In this document: positions 32,481-42,962 of the stretch, one piece after another
Numbering within the stretch: the first letter of the stretch is position 1
Layout: each line of letters opens with the position of its first letter
Origin: Aquimarina megaterium XH134
Lineage (GTDB): Bacteria; Bacteroidota; Bacteroidia; Flavobacteriales; Flavobacteriaceae
Assembly (NCBI RefSeq): GCF_000520975.1
Contig: NZ_JACB01000066.1
Coordinates: 1 to 44,312 of the forward strand
DNA length: 44,312 nt
Reading direction: 5' to 3'
Program-made: the position numbers and the translations under genes
The notes under the pieces: generated by a model
What the model was told of the DNA's origin: nothing
What the model saw: the letters and a program-made list of their open reading frames with translations, nothing else
The model's database searches: none

Positions 32481-33779
32481 TTAAATATTAGCTTTTCTTC
32501 TACCGTAGAAGACTATATAAATATAGCAGATTAACACAAGGGTCAGCGCGGTCTTAAACCCTGTTTGATCAGAAAGTAATCCAAATAGGGGAGGGATTAT
32601 TGCGCCACCAACGATCATAGTGCATAAAACACCAGATGCTTGTGGTTTTAGGTCATCTAATCCTTCTATAGATAAAGAAAATATGGTTGGGAACATAATA
32701 GAGTTAAATAGTCCTACTGCCAGGATACTCCACATTGCTATAAAACCAGATGTTGACATAGATATTAGAATCAGTAAAATAGCTCCAATGGCAAAGAAAC
32801 TTAAAACCTTTGCAGGTTTTATAATTTTGGTTAGATGTGCTCCTATAAATCGACCAATCATAGCACCACTCCAATAAAAAGTAACAAAAGCACCTACTAT
32901 TGCTTTATTGTCTAGTGTTTGGCTATCTGATCCCAAAATCCCTTCAGAGATACTCCTCATAAATGTGCTCTCCTTGATTAGAGAAGCAAGATTCATATCC
33001 AAAAAATAATTGATTAGATAGCTACCTATAGCAACTTCGGCACCAACATATACAAATATTCCAATAGCTCCCATCATCAAAGATTTACTTTGTAAAACTT
33101 TTATATACCCACCTTTTGGGCTGCTTTTTATTAGCTTAGGAAGTTTGATAAATATAAATATAAAGGCTAGGATGGCGACAAATATGGCGATTCCTATGAA
33201 AGGAGATTGAACTGCAGCGGCCTCAGAAATATAATAGCTCTCTTTGTCTATGGTATTTAAAGCGGCAATTTCCTGAGGGTTTTTAACTTTATCACTTAAA
33301 ATAAACATAGCTCCAATAGCCGGAGCAATAGTAGTACCTAAAGAATTAAAGGCCTGAGATAAGTTAAGTCTGCTCGAAGCACCTTCTTCAGAACCTAATA
33401 CAGCTACATATGGATTAGCAGCAACTTGTAGAATGGTAATTCCACTTGCCACAACAAAATACGCTAACATAAAAATACTAAATTCGCGATACGATGCAGC
33501 AGGATAAAATAATAAACATCCTGTTGCCAGAGTTAACAAGCCTAATATAATCCCTTTTTTATATCCAATTTTAGATAGAATAAAGCCAGAAGGGATTGAT
33601 AATAAAAAATAGGCTCCAAAAAACGCAAATTGAACTAATCCAGCTTGAAAGTAATTTAAAGTAAAAACTTCCCGAAGTCTCGGGATTAGAGAATCGACGA
33701 GTACTGTTATAAACCCCCATAAAAAGAATAAGGAAGTTAAAAATATAAAAGCACTTTTATATGTTGTACTGTTTTTCAA
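32481..33779 (-). CDS. Sugar MFS transporter (FucP/GluP-like)
   Basis: A 432-residue membrane protein with about 12 transmembrane helices. Motifs SRLNLSQAFNSLGTTIAPAI and VAANPYVAVLG are typical of the FucP/glucose-galactose branch of the major facilitator superfamily, which are proton-sugar symporters. The location between two GH92-ROK pairs suggests mannose uptake across the inner membrane. Confidence 0.9.
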   Translation of the reverse strand: MKNSTTYKSAFIFLTSLFFLWGFITVLVDSLIPRLREVFTLNYFQAGLVQFAFFGAYFLLSIPSGFILSKIGYKKGIILGLLTLATGCLLFYPAASYREFSIFMLAYFVVASGITILQVAANPYVAVLGSEEGASSRLNLSQAFNSLGTTIAPAIGAMFILSDKVKNPQEIAALNTIDKESYYISEAAAVQSPFIGIAIFVAILAFIFIFIKLPKLIKSSPKGGYIKVLQSKSLMMGAIGIFVYVGAEVAIGSYLINYFLDMNLASLIKESTFMRSISEGILGSDSQTLDNKAIVGAFVTFYWSGAMIGRFIGAHLTKIIKPAKVLSFFAIGAILLILISMSTSGFIAMWSILAVGLFNSIMFPTIFSLSIEGLDDLKPQASGVLCTMIVGGAIIPPLFGLLSDQTGFKTALTLVLICYIYIVFYGRRKANI

Positions 33780-33873
33780 AATAGTGTTTTTTTAGATTAT
33801 AATTTGTTTTATCTTTTAATATTGTTGGTTACTATAATTTAATCTTTTGCCAATATGCTCGGTTTATATAACT

Positions 33874-34782
33874 CTAAAAACAGAGGCTCTGATAAAATAT
33901 GTTATTAACCAGACGCGCCCCACCTAGTAAAATAGCCTTTTCTTTTAATTCACTTTGATATATTTTGGTAGTACATCCCTGATTTTTTAGTTCTGTATTC
34001 AGGTGCTCTGCAAAAGAATTCCATGCTTTAGATATATTTCCTCCAATTACAACAGCATCTGCATTATATTCTTTTAACCAGGGAGACAGGAAGGTGGCTA
34101 AATTTCTAGAAAATTCAGTAAATATTTGATCTGTATACGGATTGGAGTTAGAATCGGTAATTAGATCTTTTACTCCACGTATGGTAATCCCTGTTGCTTC
34201 CTTATATTTTTTAATAAACCAACGGGTAGAGAAATACTCATCTGCTATTCCATTTTTAAAAGGAATATTGTATAGTTCACCATTTTCGGGAACACCATCT
34301 CCAGAAAGTATAGGGAGTCCTTGCAATAAAAAGGTAGCTCCAAAACCGGTACCTAAAGTTATGGCTAGTGCTTTTTCTGTAGACTTAAGTTTTCCTTTCC
34401 AGAATTCTCCTATACCAAAACAGGCAGCGTCATTATAAAATCGTAATGGCGTAGTGTCTGATAATGTTAATCGTTTACTAATTATTTCTTTAATATCTAT
34501 ACCAAAGAGAGAGGTGAATTTATTCTTCATTTTATAGGCAAAAACTCCTTGATGATAATCAAAAGGACCTGGTATTGCAATGCATATTCCCTCAAGAGGT
34601 TCGTTGTCAAGAGCATCTATGCTTTTTTGTAAAGCATAAATCCATTGATCAATAATTTCACTTGCTTGAGCGGTGCTGTCTACTTTTATTGAAATTAAAT
34701 TAGAATCTGGTATTTTGTGGTTTTTGGTGTCAATGCGGGCTACAGTAATATGGCTACCTCCTATATCTACTCCTAATATCAT
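33874..34782 (-). CDS. ROK-type sugar kinase, first copy
   Basis: A 302-residue paralog of 29797-28886. N-terminal loop MILGVDIGGS; catalytic Asp118 in FYNDAACFGIGE; second loop GTGFG (144-148, the canonical form). The CxCGxxGC zinc motif is also absent (GELYNIPFKNGIADEYFSTR). It lies 77 bases after the large GH92 gene. It is probably the mannose (or hexose) kinase of the locus. Confidence 0.82.
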   Translation of the reverse strand: MILGVDIGGSHITVARIDTKNHKIPDSNLISIKVDSTAQASEIIDQWIYALQKSIDALDNEPLEGICIAIPGPFDYHQGVFAYKMKNKFTSLFGIDIKEIISKRLTLSDTTPLRFYNDAACFGIGEFWKGKLKSTEKALAITLGTGFGATFLLQGLPILSGDGVPENGELYNIPFKNGIADEYFSTRWFIKKYKEATGITIRGVKDLITDSNSNPYTDQIFTEFSRNLATFLSPWLKEYNADAVVIGGNISKAWNSFAEHLNTELKNQGCTTKIYQSELKEKAILLGGARLVNNIFYQSLCF

Positions 34783-34859
34783 TTTTTATTCTATGTTTTG
34801 TTTGTTAGTTGTTACGTATGCTGTCGATGGTTAGTCTACTTTTAGTATCTTTTCGAAAG

Positions 34860-37859
34860 TTATGGATTAGATTTGTTTTTATTTTGATCAACGATATGAT
34901 AAAGATGAGAAGTGTTAATTTCTATTTTCTCAAAATCAGGACCACTCCATAATGTTTTTAGACCGATATTATCTGAACATTGAAAATATCGTATAGTAAA
35001 TTTATGCAGTCCCTTAGATAAAATTATATCGTTTTTTTGAATAAAACTAAATGATTTTCTTCCATCACTTTCAAACAATTCTTTGCCGTCAATTAATAGT
35101 TGGGCACCATCATTTGCAGCAATTTCAAAATTATATACGCCATTTTTAGGAATATTGATAAATCCATCAAATTCAAAACCTATCCATTCATCTCGTAAAC
35201 GGGGTTCTATATTGATAGTTGATACTTCTCCTTTTTGTATGGGATCTTCTTGTAGGAAATCGTAAACAGATCGAAAAATACCTTCATAATATTTATATGA
35301 AAGCCCGTTTTTAAGTTTGGTCTTTAATTTCTTTGGATCTATACTCTCTAGTTTCTCTAAAAATAATGTTGTTGTATAACTAGATATTAAATCATTTTTG
35401 AAAGCTTTGATTTTTAGTTCTGTAGATTTTTTCACCTCGAAAGGAGAGTTGTAGGGTATACTATTTTCTGTGGGTTCACTACCGTCAACTGTATAATATA
35501 TATTAGCATTTTCTGTATCACAACCTAAAACGATTGTTTTGGTGTCTAAAAATGTGGTATGATCAGATTTTAGATAGGGTATATGCACTGTTTTTTTTGT
35601 ATCTGATAGTGGTCTGTTTGATGGATCAATACCCCAATCTTTATTAGGAATATCTGTCATTTCAAAAACTAATTCCCCTCCTTTTAGAATATCTTCGTGT
35701 TTTAGATATGTGTTAGGATATTCTTTACCATTAAGTTTCAAGGATGAAAAATGGATGTTTTTTTCACTGGCATTATGAGCTCTTATTGTAAAAGTTTTTC
35801 CGTTATCGAGGTGAATTTCGGCCTTTTCAAAAGATGGGCTTCCAATAACATATTCTGAAGCCCCCGGTGTAACAGAGTAAAATCCTAAACTGCTTAATAC
35901 ATACCATGCAGACATTTGTCCGCAATCATCATTTCCGCAGAGCCCATCAGGTTCAGAAGTATACATTTCGTTTAATATTTTGTGAATAGTTTGCTGTGAT
36001 TTCCAGGGCTTACCGGCATAGTTGTATAAGTAAGCGAGGTGATGGCTGGGTTCGTTTCCATGAGAATATTGACCTAGCAATCCAGAAACATCAGAATCTT
36101 CGCTAATTTCTTCATCAAAATTTTTAGAGAAAAGGTCGTCTAGCCATTGATTAAAATTAGTGTCACCCCCAACTAAATTAATTACGCTTGCTATATCATG
36201 AGGAACAAACAGGCTGTATTGATATGAATTTCCTTCGGTGAAATTAAAATTATACGTTTTTTCGACAGATGTAGGATTAAAATCTTCATACCACTTTCTA
36301 TTAGAATATCGAGGTCTCATGAATCCTGTTTGCTGATCATATAGATTAACAAAAAATTGAGCTCTTCGAGAGTATTCATTATAGATATCTGTTTTGTTTA
36401 ACGCTTTGGCCATTTGTGCAATACACCAATCATCATATGCATATTCTAACGTTTTAGAAACGGATTGACTGCTTTTGTTTGAGGGTACAAAACCTAATTC
36501 GGTATAGTAGTTAATGCCTCTTTTTTTTACATTAGAACTTTCTATCATGGCAGTTAATACTTTTTCGGCATTCACATCTGTTATTCCTTTTAAGTATGCA
36601 TCTGCCATAACCGAAACTCCGTGATATCCTATCATACACCTTGTATCATTTGCTGCCAATTCCCACATGGGGATTTCACCGTATTGTTCGTGTTTTTTTT
36701 GTAAGGTAACAACAATATCTCGGGTTACCTCTGGCTCTATAATTGTTAATAATGGGTGCAGGCCTCTAAATGTATCCCAAAGAGAGAAAACTGTATAATT
36801 GTTAAACCCTTTTGCGGTATGGATGTTGTCATCCATTCCTCGGTATTGACCATCAATGTCGTTATATAAATTAGGGGTCAAAAGGCTGTGGTATAAAGCG
36901 GTGTAAAATATTTCTTTTTTATCTTCGTTGCTATCAGATATTGCTATTTTACGTAACGAAGTATTCCAGGTTTTTTTTGCTTCTTTTCTAATCTTATCAA
37001 AGTTCCAATGTGGTAATTCTTTTTTTAGGTTTTTCCTGGCACCATCAATACTTACCGCAGATAATGCTACTTTCGCGATAACCTGATCTCCTGCACTGTC
37101 AAAATTAAGAGCTGCTATTATTTTCTTGTTGTTAAATTTGGTACCTGTAGTTGCTGTTTTTTCTCCAGTAAGAATTTGATAGGACGCGATAGGTTTAGAA
37201 AATTGTGCCACAAAATACTGGCGTTGGTTACCGGCCCATGCCTTTGATCTTCGATATCCAGCAATTTCTGTTTTGCTTATGATCTCGAATGTTGCTTCTA
37301 TTACCGGATCACGATGTTCTAGGTCGACAATGATACTTGTTTTTTCTGCTTCTGGATATGTGTATCGATGTACTCCGACCCGTTTTGTGGTTGTTAATTC
37401 TGTCTTTATATTATAATCATCCAGAATAACAGAGTAATATCCAGGTTCGGCAAACTCATTTTGGTGAGTATATCTAGAACGATATCCGGTATCAGGATTT
37501 TCTGGAGTACCTGCTTGAAATTGTACTTCTCCGGTTGTAGGCATGAGTAAAATATCACCTAAATCGGGAACTCCTGTTCCTGATAAGTGCGTATGGGTAA
37601 ACCCTATAATAGAAGTGTCTGTATAATCATATCCTGCACAGGCCGGCCAGCTGGTGTGATCATTTCTGGTATCAGGGCTTAATTGTACCATCCCGAAAGG
37701 AAGCATAGGGCCAGGAAATGTATGTCCGGGTGATTTTGTTCCGATAAAAACATCTACATAATCTGCCGGCTTTTTTACTTCTTCTTTATTTGTACAATGG
37801 ACCCCTAATCCTGCAATCATAAGGGTTAGGAGTATTCTTCTAAGCATAAACAATTTCAT
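34860..37859 (-). CDS. GH92 alpha-mannosidase lipoprotein with chitobiase-like and PA14 domains
   Basis: A 999-residue protein with a lipoprotein signal (LGVHC, Cys23). GH92 domain about 30-750, with HGNEPSHHLAYLYNYAGKPW near 598 and GLCGNDDCGQMSAWYVLSSL near 638. A CHB_HEX_C-type beta-sandwich (about 765-835: YYTVDGSEPTENSIPYNSP) follows, then a PA14-like domain (about 850-985: AANDGAQLLIDGKELFES) that may bind carbohydrate. The extra C-terminal part distinguishes it from the second GH92 of the locus and suggests anchoring on a larger glycan. Confidence 0.93.
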   Translation of the reverse strand: MKLFMLRRILLTLMIAGLGVHCTNKEEVKKPADYVDVFIGTKSPGHTFPGPMLPFGMVQLSPDTRNDHTSWPACAGYDYTDTSIIGFTHTHLSGTGVPDLGDILLMPTTGEVQFQAGTPENPDTGYRSRYTHQNEFAEPGYYSVILDDYNIKTELTTTKRVGVHRYTYPEAEKTSIIVDLEHRDPVIEATFEIISKTEIAGYRRSKAWAGNQRQYFVAQFSKPIASYQILTGEKTATTGTKFNNKKIIAALNFDSAGDQVIAKVALSAVSIDGARKNLKKELPHWNFDKIRKEAKKTWNTSLRKIAISDSNEDKKEIFYTALYHSLLTPNLYNDIDGQYRGMDDNIHTAKGFNNYTVFSLWDTFRGLHPLLTIIEPEVTRDIVVTLQKKHEQYGEIPMWELAANDTRCMIGYHGVSVMADAYLKGITDVNAEKVLTAMIESSNVKKRGINYYTELGFVPSNKSSQSVSKTLEYAYDDWCIAQMAKALNKTDIYNEYSRRAQFFVNLYDQQTGFMRPRYSNRKWYEDFNPTSVEKTYNFNFTEGNSYQYSLFVPHDIASVINLVGGDTNFNQWLDDLFSKNFDEEISEDSDVSGLLGQYSHGNEPSHHLAYLYNYAGKPWKSQQTIHKILNEMYTSEPDGLCGNDDCGQMSAWYVLSSLGFYSVTPGASEYVIGSPSFEKAEIHLDNGKTFTIRAHNASEKNIHFSSLKLNGKEYPNTYLKHEDILKGGELVFEMTDIPNKDWGIDPSNRPLSDTKKTVHIPYLKSDHTTFLDTKTIVLGCDTENANIYYTVDGSEPTENSIPYNSPFEVKKSTELKIKAFKNDLISSYTTTLFLEKLESIDPKKLKTKLKNGLSYKYYEGIFRSVYDFLQEDPIQKGEVSTINIEPRLRDEWIGFEFDGFINIPKNGVYNFEIAANDGAQLLIDGKELFESDGRKSFSFIQKNDIILSKGLHKFTIRYFQCSDNIGLKTLWSGPDFEKIEINTSHLYHIVDQNKNKSNP

Positions 37860-37929
37860 AATTCATTTATTTTGAACTTCGTGGTTGAATTACATTGGGT
37901 GTTAAAAATGTATGATGAATTAACATGTG

Positions 37930-37962
37930 AAAGACAGAATCTGTATGAATGATTCTGTCTTT
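37930..37962. repeat. Intercistronic hairpin between susD and the GH92 gene
   Basis: AAAGACAGAATC and GATTCTGTCTTT, 12 perfect base pairs with a 9-base loop, lie between the SusD stop and the GH92 start. There is no U-tract on the minus strand. Such hairpins often lower transcription or stabilise the upstream susCD message. Confidence 0.6.
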
Positions 37963-38021
37963 ACAATCTAAAACAAAAAATAACTAATGAAACAAATCTA
38001 TTAGTAGAACTTGGTTTATAA

Positions 38022-39698
38022 TTAATATCCGGAATTTTGTTTTAAAGCTCCTCCTGAAGAGTTTATTGCATCGAGAGGAATGGGGTAGTATTCGCTTTTT
38101 CCCTGGGTAAAACTTGCTCCGTTAAGGTAAACACGTTTTGAAGATTCTTCACTAATATATTTGTTTAATACCTGCGGAGCTACCCCCCAACGTACCAGGT
38201 CAAAAAATCGATGTCCTTCTGAGGCTAATTCTAATCTTCTTTCAAAACGAACCGCTTTAATGGCATATTCCTGATCAGGAAACGATGTGTATTCATTAAT
38301 TACATAGTTTGCAGCTGGTGTTCCGTCGGGGTTTTTAACAAATCCATCGGGATTTGCAGCTCTAGCTCTTATTCTGTTTACAAGATTCATGGCATCGGTT
38401 AATTGACCATCCTGAGCATATACTTCTGCTCTCCATAATAATACATCAGAATATCTTATTAATGGTGTGTTAATCGCATTGTATTGCGGCAATCCAGCAG
38501 CAGACATTGAGCCTTCTTGAGATTTTAATATTTCATGTTTCTTACCAACATACGGCCCTCCGTTAGATTGATCACGTGTCCATCTCGATCCGGGCATAAT
38601 CCCCCAACCTAAATATTCTATACCTCTTCTACCTACTGTCCAGTCTAATCTTGGATCTAGGTTACCAGTATATGGTGTAAAAGGTTGATCAGATGTGATT
38701 CCTTGATCATTGGTGATATCAGAGTCATTAAAAGCATCTAATAATGGTAATCCATTAACATCGGTTTTAAATGCATTCACTAAATTTTGGCTAGGTTGAA
38801 AAAAACCGCAACATCCTCCGCCAGGAGCATCAGGAGCATATGGGTGGTTTAATCTATTACCCCTATTACCATTAATAAACCCATCTCCTCCGTCATTTAC
38901 AGAGTTTTGAACAGCAAATACAGATTCTGAATTATTGTCTTTTTCAGCATTAAAATTATCATGATAATTAGGAACCAATTGAAACGGTCCTTCATTAATA
39001 ATATTATCTAAAATTGGCCTTGCTGCGGTATAATCATTTTGAAACATATGTGCTTTTGCCAGATATGCTTTAGCTATCCATGAGGTAGCTCTACCAGCAT
39101 CATCCTGGCTTTCGGGAAGATTGTTTATTGCATATGTTAAATCTTCTTCTATTTGTGGCCAGATATCGGTATCATTAGATGGAGTAGTGGTTAGTCCTTC
39201 TTTCATGAAAGGTATATTGTTCCATATTTTTTTTGCATCCATATGATAATGTGCTCTTAGGAAACGTGCTTCTGCACCCAGAACTGTTAAATCTTCTTCT
39301 AGAGTGCCTTTTTCTATAGCTTTGGTAATTGATTCTATCGTTTGATTTGTTCTGGAAATACCTTCAAATAAAGATTCCCATTTTCTGGATAGATAAATGT
39401 TTGTTGTTCCCGAAGAGAAACGCTCAACATCATTCAATTGAGGCTGATCATCTATAGACGAACCTTTATGAAAATCATCAGAGGCTACATCTCCAAGAGC
39501 CCAGTTAGATGCTGGTGCCCAGAAATAACCAGGATTCCCATCCAAAATAGCGTAGGCGCTGATAAGTTGTTGGTCGACCCATTCTTTATTAAATTCTATT
39601 ACTCCTTCAACGAGAGATCCTTGTGGTTCAATGTCTAGTTCTTTCTCGCAAGAAATCACTAGTAACGTAACGAATACAAATAAGATTATTTTTTTCAT
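38022..39698 (-). CDS. SusD/RagB family glycan-binding lipoprotein
   Basis: A 558-residue protein from the ATG at 39698 (MKKIILFVFVTLLVISCEKE), where the lipoprotein signal has Cys17. An upstream in-frame ATG at 39788 would add 30 residues and bury the signal. The N-terminal ELDIEPQGSL and the C-terminal FFDLVRWG and ALKQNSGY are typical of SusD. As a surface lipoprotein it captures glycans and forms the lid on SusC. Its neighbours point to an alpha-mannosyl substrate. Confidence 0.95.
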   Translation of the reverse strand: MKKIILFVFVTLLVISCEKELDIEPQGSLVEGVIEFNKEWVDQQLISAYAILDGNPGYFWAPASNWALGDVASDDFHKGSSIDDQPQLNDVERFSSGTTNIYLSRKWESLFEGISRTNQTIESITKAIEKGTLEEDLTVLGAEARFLRAHYHMDAKKIWNNIPFMKEGLTTTPSNDTDIWPQIEEDLTYAINNLPESQDDAGRATSWIAKAYLAKAHMFQNDYTAARPILDNIINEGPFQLVPNYHDNFNAEKDNNSESVFAVQNSVNDGGDGFINGNRGNRLNHPYAPDAPGGGCCGFFQPSQNLVNAFKTDVNGLPLLDAFNDSDITNDQGITSDQPFTPYTGNLDPRLDWTVGRRGIEYLGWGIMPGSRWTRDQSNGGPYVGKKHEILKSQEGSMSAAGLPQYNAINTPLIRYSDVLLWRAEVYAQDGQLTDAMNLVNRIRARAANPDGFVKNPDGTPAANYVINEYTSFPDQEYAIKAVRFERRLELASEGHRFFDLVRWGVAPQVLNKYISEESSKRVYLNGASFTQGKSEYYPIPLDAINSSGGALKQNSGY

Positions 39699-39806
39699 CT
39701 GTTTATATTTGATTTTTTTGATTATTGTGTAGAATGAGCAATAAGAGATCATCATTGGTTTCATCTTCATTTGTTTGCCTATGCTCAATTTTACCTCGTT
39801 TTTTAT

Positions 39807-42800
39807 TTATAAAGCAAGATTAACACCTAGTATAAAGGTTCTCGCTACAGGGTATGCACCTCTATCAATACCGATATCCAGGTTTACAGAATCGCCGCCA
39901 TATTGTTGTAAGTTGATTTCAGGATCTAATCCAGAGTATTTTGTCCAGGTGTATAGGTTTTTGGCTTGTACAAAAAACCTTAATTTCGAAATCTTTAGTT
40001 TAGATGTTAATCGTTCTGGTAAGCTGTATCCTAATTGAATATTTTTAAGACGAAGGTATGATCCATCCTCTATATAATAATTACTAGCACTAGAATAGTG
40101 TTCTGCAGGGTTATTAGAAAGTCTAGGTAAAGTAGCACCTGTATTAGAGGGGCTCCAGGAATTTAGATAATTTCTACTTTTTGCTCCAGGAAAACTGTTG
40201 TAATCTGTAAAGAATTTAGTGAAATTATAAATATCGTTTCCTTGGCTTCCCTGAAAGAATATTCCAAAGTCAATATTTTTGTATTCTGCCCCCAAATTAA
40301 AACTATAGGTAAAATCAGGATGAGGATTTCCTATAAAATCTCTATCATCATCATTAATCACTCCGTCATTATTAACATCTCTATACTTAAATGTTCCTAT
40401 CTCTTTTCCCAGGTAATCACCAGTAGCTGCAAGTTCTGCGTCGTTTTGAATAATACCATCAATAATAAAACCATGAAATGAAGCAATTGGATGGCCAGCT
40501 TGTGTTCTAGAAGGTCTGGTTTCTCGTGCTAAATTTCCTTCTAAGAAATAATTTGGATTGTTTCCTAATTCTTTTACTGTGTTTTTATAAGTAGAAACAT
40601 TTATTGAAGCGTAGTACTTTAGATTTTCATTAATCTGATCACTATATCCCAGTGAAAAATCAAATCCTTTGTTTTCTACAGATCCTGCATTGATGTATTT
40701 AGCCTGGGCAAGACCTATGAGAGTTACATTGGCTTGATCCTGAACTAATAATTTTTTTGTTAATGCATTGTAGTATTCAAAGCTGAATGTTAATTTTCGA
40801 TCAAATAAAGCGCCATCAATTCCGATATTCTTTGTTGTCGTTGTTTCCCACTCCAAATCTGGGTTTCCAAATATGAATAAACTATATCCAGGTGTGACAT
40901 TAGAATTGTTTCCTCCTATATCATAATTACTGTTATCATTATTAATATATTGACTAAATATTCTACCTTGAGGAATGCTTTCGTTTCCTAGTTCTCCGTA
41001 TCCAGCTTTTATTTTAAGATCATTGATAAATGATAGACTCTTCATGAAATTTTCGCTAGATATTCTCCATGCGGCACTATATGAAGGGAAATAATCTGAT
41101 CTTTTGTTTTGAGCAAATTTTGAAGTAGCATCTCTTCGTAGAGAAAATGATAATAAATACTTATCGTTGTAGCTGTAATCTACTTTTCCGAAGCTAGAGA
41201 AGTATCCACTTTTAATTCCGCTACCATTATTATCTCTAGAACCGGTTCCTCTATCCAAATATCTATAATCTAGTTCGTCGGTAAAGAAATCAGTTCTTGA
41301 AGCACTCAGGAATTTTCTTTGTGTTTTATTAGATTCTGTTCCTAACATTGCATTAATAGAATGGTTTCCTATATTTTTAGAATAACTAAGTGTGTTATAC
41401 CATGTAGAAGAGATGGTATAATCGTTACTTTCTATTAAACGATTAACAGAATTTGGCTCTGCAACTTCTGGATTAAGAAAAACATAAAACGAGCTGTTGT
41501 TATTGTTGTAATCCAGTCCTATGTTAGTTTTAAAAGTAAAATCGTTTAAAAAGTCTAGCTCTGCATATGCATTACCAATTGTTCTGTAGCTTCTTTGCAA
41601 GTTGTTTTTGTTTCGAGTTGCACTGGCTACAGGGTTAATGCCATTACCTAATCCCGGACTTTGAGGGCCGGCATAATTACCTGCAATATCGTATACAGGA
41701 ATGATAGGTTGTGCTCTATATAAGAAAGAAATATCCCCTCCGGTAGATTGATTTCCAACAGAACCAACTCGGTCAGAATAAGAAAGGTTAAACGATTCTC
41801 CTATTCTGAAATTATCAGTTATTTTAAATTCTGAATTTGCTCTTAATACATATCTGTTGTAGAAAGTATGTAAGGCTACACCTTCTTGTTTTAGTGCACC
41901 CATTCCGACATGAAATTTTGCATTTTCAGACCCTCCGGATAATCCCAGATTATAATTTTGAACAAAAGCATCATTAAAATATTCATCAAACCAATCTGTA
42001 CCTTGTTTATTTGCTCTGGTAATCTTATTAGTTTGGGCATCATATGTAGATAGATCTGCAGAATCTGCTCCAGCAGGGGTTAGATAATTTGGTAATACAG
42101 GGGTACTTCCGTTACCATATTGAGGGTGAGAAGGAGCAAAGCCATCATTATTAAAACGGGTCCAAATAACATTTGCAGTCTCCTGAGGAGATAATAAATC
42201 CGGAAAAGCAGATTTTGCAATGTTGTCAACTCCTAGACTTGTATTAAATGTAAACTTAGTCTTGCTATTATACTTACCTCCTTTGGTGGTGATAAGGATT
42301 ACCCCATTAGCAGCTCTAAATCCATAAATAGCAGAAGAGGATGCATCTTTTAGTATTTGCATAGATTCAATATCTGCTGGATTTAGCTGGTTAATTCCGG
42401 TAGTTGTTGGTGTACCATCAATTACATAAAGAGGGTCATTGTTATTGATTGTTCCAAACCCTCGTATTCTTACCATTGCAGATCCTCCGGGGCCTCCTTC
42501 AGAACCTACAGTAACTCCTGAGGCTAATCCTTGCAAAGATTGCTCAATATCGACAGGAGTAGTAGCGGCTAAATCTTCTGCTTTGATTACGGTAACAGAT
42601 CCAGTTATATTTCTTACCGATTGTTTTGAATACCCGGTAACTACAATTTCTTCTAGTTGATTAGAACTCTCTTGCATAGTGATGTTGTGTACTCCCGAAT
42701 CTGACACCGTAATACTTTGAGTTTCCATTCCCAGATAACTAAATAACAATGTATCTCCTGATGAGGCTGTTAATGAATAGTTTCCGTCAAAATCGGTTTG

Positions 42801-42962
42801 TGTTCCTGTAGAAGAGTCTTTTATAATAATGTTTACCCCTGGTAATAACATTCCCGTATTATCTGCTACTTTTCCAGTAATTGTAATTTCCTGGGCGGTA
42901 ACCATATTGGCAAATGACATGAAGGTAAGCACAAAAAATAGATATCCTAATTTATTCTTCAT
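39807..42962 (-). CDS. SusC family TonB-dependent outer membrane transporter
   Basis: A 1051-residue protein. Signal peptide 1-23; carboxypeptidase-regulatory-like domain about 25-100 (GKVADNTGMLLPGVNIIIKD); TonB box EEIVVTGYSKQ near 104; plug domain about 115-225 including RIRGFGTINNNDPLYVIDGT; and a 22-strand barrel to the C-terminus, ending in ARTFILGVNLAL. It imports glycan fragments with SusD. The first gene of the mannoside locus. Confidence 0.97.
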   Translation of the reverse strand: MKNKLGYLFFVLTFMSFANMVTAQEITITGKVADNTGMLLPGVNIIIKDSSTGTQTDFDGNYSLTASSGDTLLFSYLGMETQSITVSDSGVHNITMQESSNQLEEIVVTGYSKQSVRNITGSVTVIKAEDLAATTPVDIEQSLQGLASGVTVGSEGGPGGSAMVRIRGFGTINNNDPLYVIDGTPTTTGINQLNPADIESMQILKDASSSAIYGFRAANGVILITTKGGKYNSKTKFTFNTSLGVDNIAKSAFPDLLSPQETANVIWTRFNNDGFAPSHPQYGNGSTPVLPNYLTPAGADSADLSTYDAQTNKITRANKQGTDWFDEYFNDAFVQNYNLGLSGGSENAKFHVGMGALKQEGVALHTFYNRYVLRANSEFKITDNFRIGESFNLSYSDRVGSVGNQSTGGDISFLYRAQPIIPVYDIAGNYAGPQSPGLGNGINPVASATRNKNNLQRSYRTIGNAYAELDFLNDFTFKTNIGLDYNNNNSSFYVFLNPEVAEPNSVNRLIESNDYTISSTWYNTLSYSKNIGNHSINAMLGTESNKTQRKFLSASRTDFFTDELDYRYLDRGTGSRDNNGSGIKSGYFSSFGKVDYSYNDKYLLSFSLRRDATSKFAQNKRSDYFPSYSAAWRISSENFMKSLSFINDLKIKAGYGELGNESIPQGRIFSQYINNDNSNYDIGGNNSNVTPGYSLFIFGNPDLEWETTTTKNIGIDGALFDRKLTFSFEYYNALTKKLLVQDQANVTLIGLAQAKYINAGSVENKGFDFSLGYSDQINENLKYYASINVSTYKNTVKELGNNPNYFLEGNLARETRPSRTQAGHPIASFHGFIIDGIIQNDAELAATGDYLGKEIGTFKYRDVNNDGVINDDDRDFIGNPHPDFTYSFNLGAEYKNIDFGIFFQGSQGNDIYNFTKFFTDYNSFPGAKSRNYLNSWSPSNTGATLPRLSNNPAEHYSSASNYYIEDGSYLRLKNIQLGYSLPERLTSKLKISKLRFFVQAKNLYTWTKYSGLDPEINLQQYGGDSVNLDIGIDRGAYPVARTFILGVNLAL

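Noticed and set aside
37930..37962. A transcription terminator after SusD
   Set aside because: The hairpin is perfect but has no U-tract on the minus strand, so it is listed as an intercistronic hairpin.
39699..39788. The upstream ATG of SusD as its start
   Set aside because: The extra 30 residues would place the lipoprotein signal internally; MKKIILFVFVTLLVISC at 39698 is the classical SusD start.
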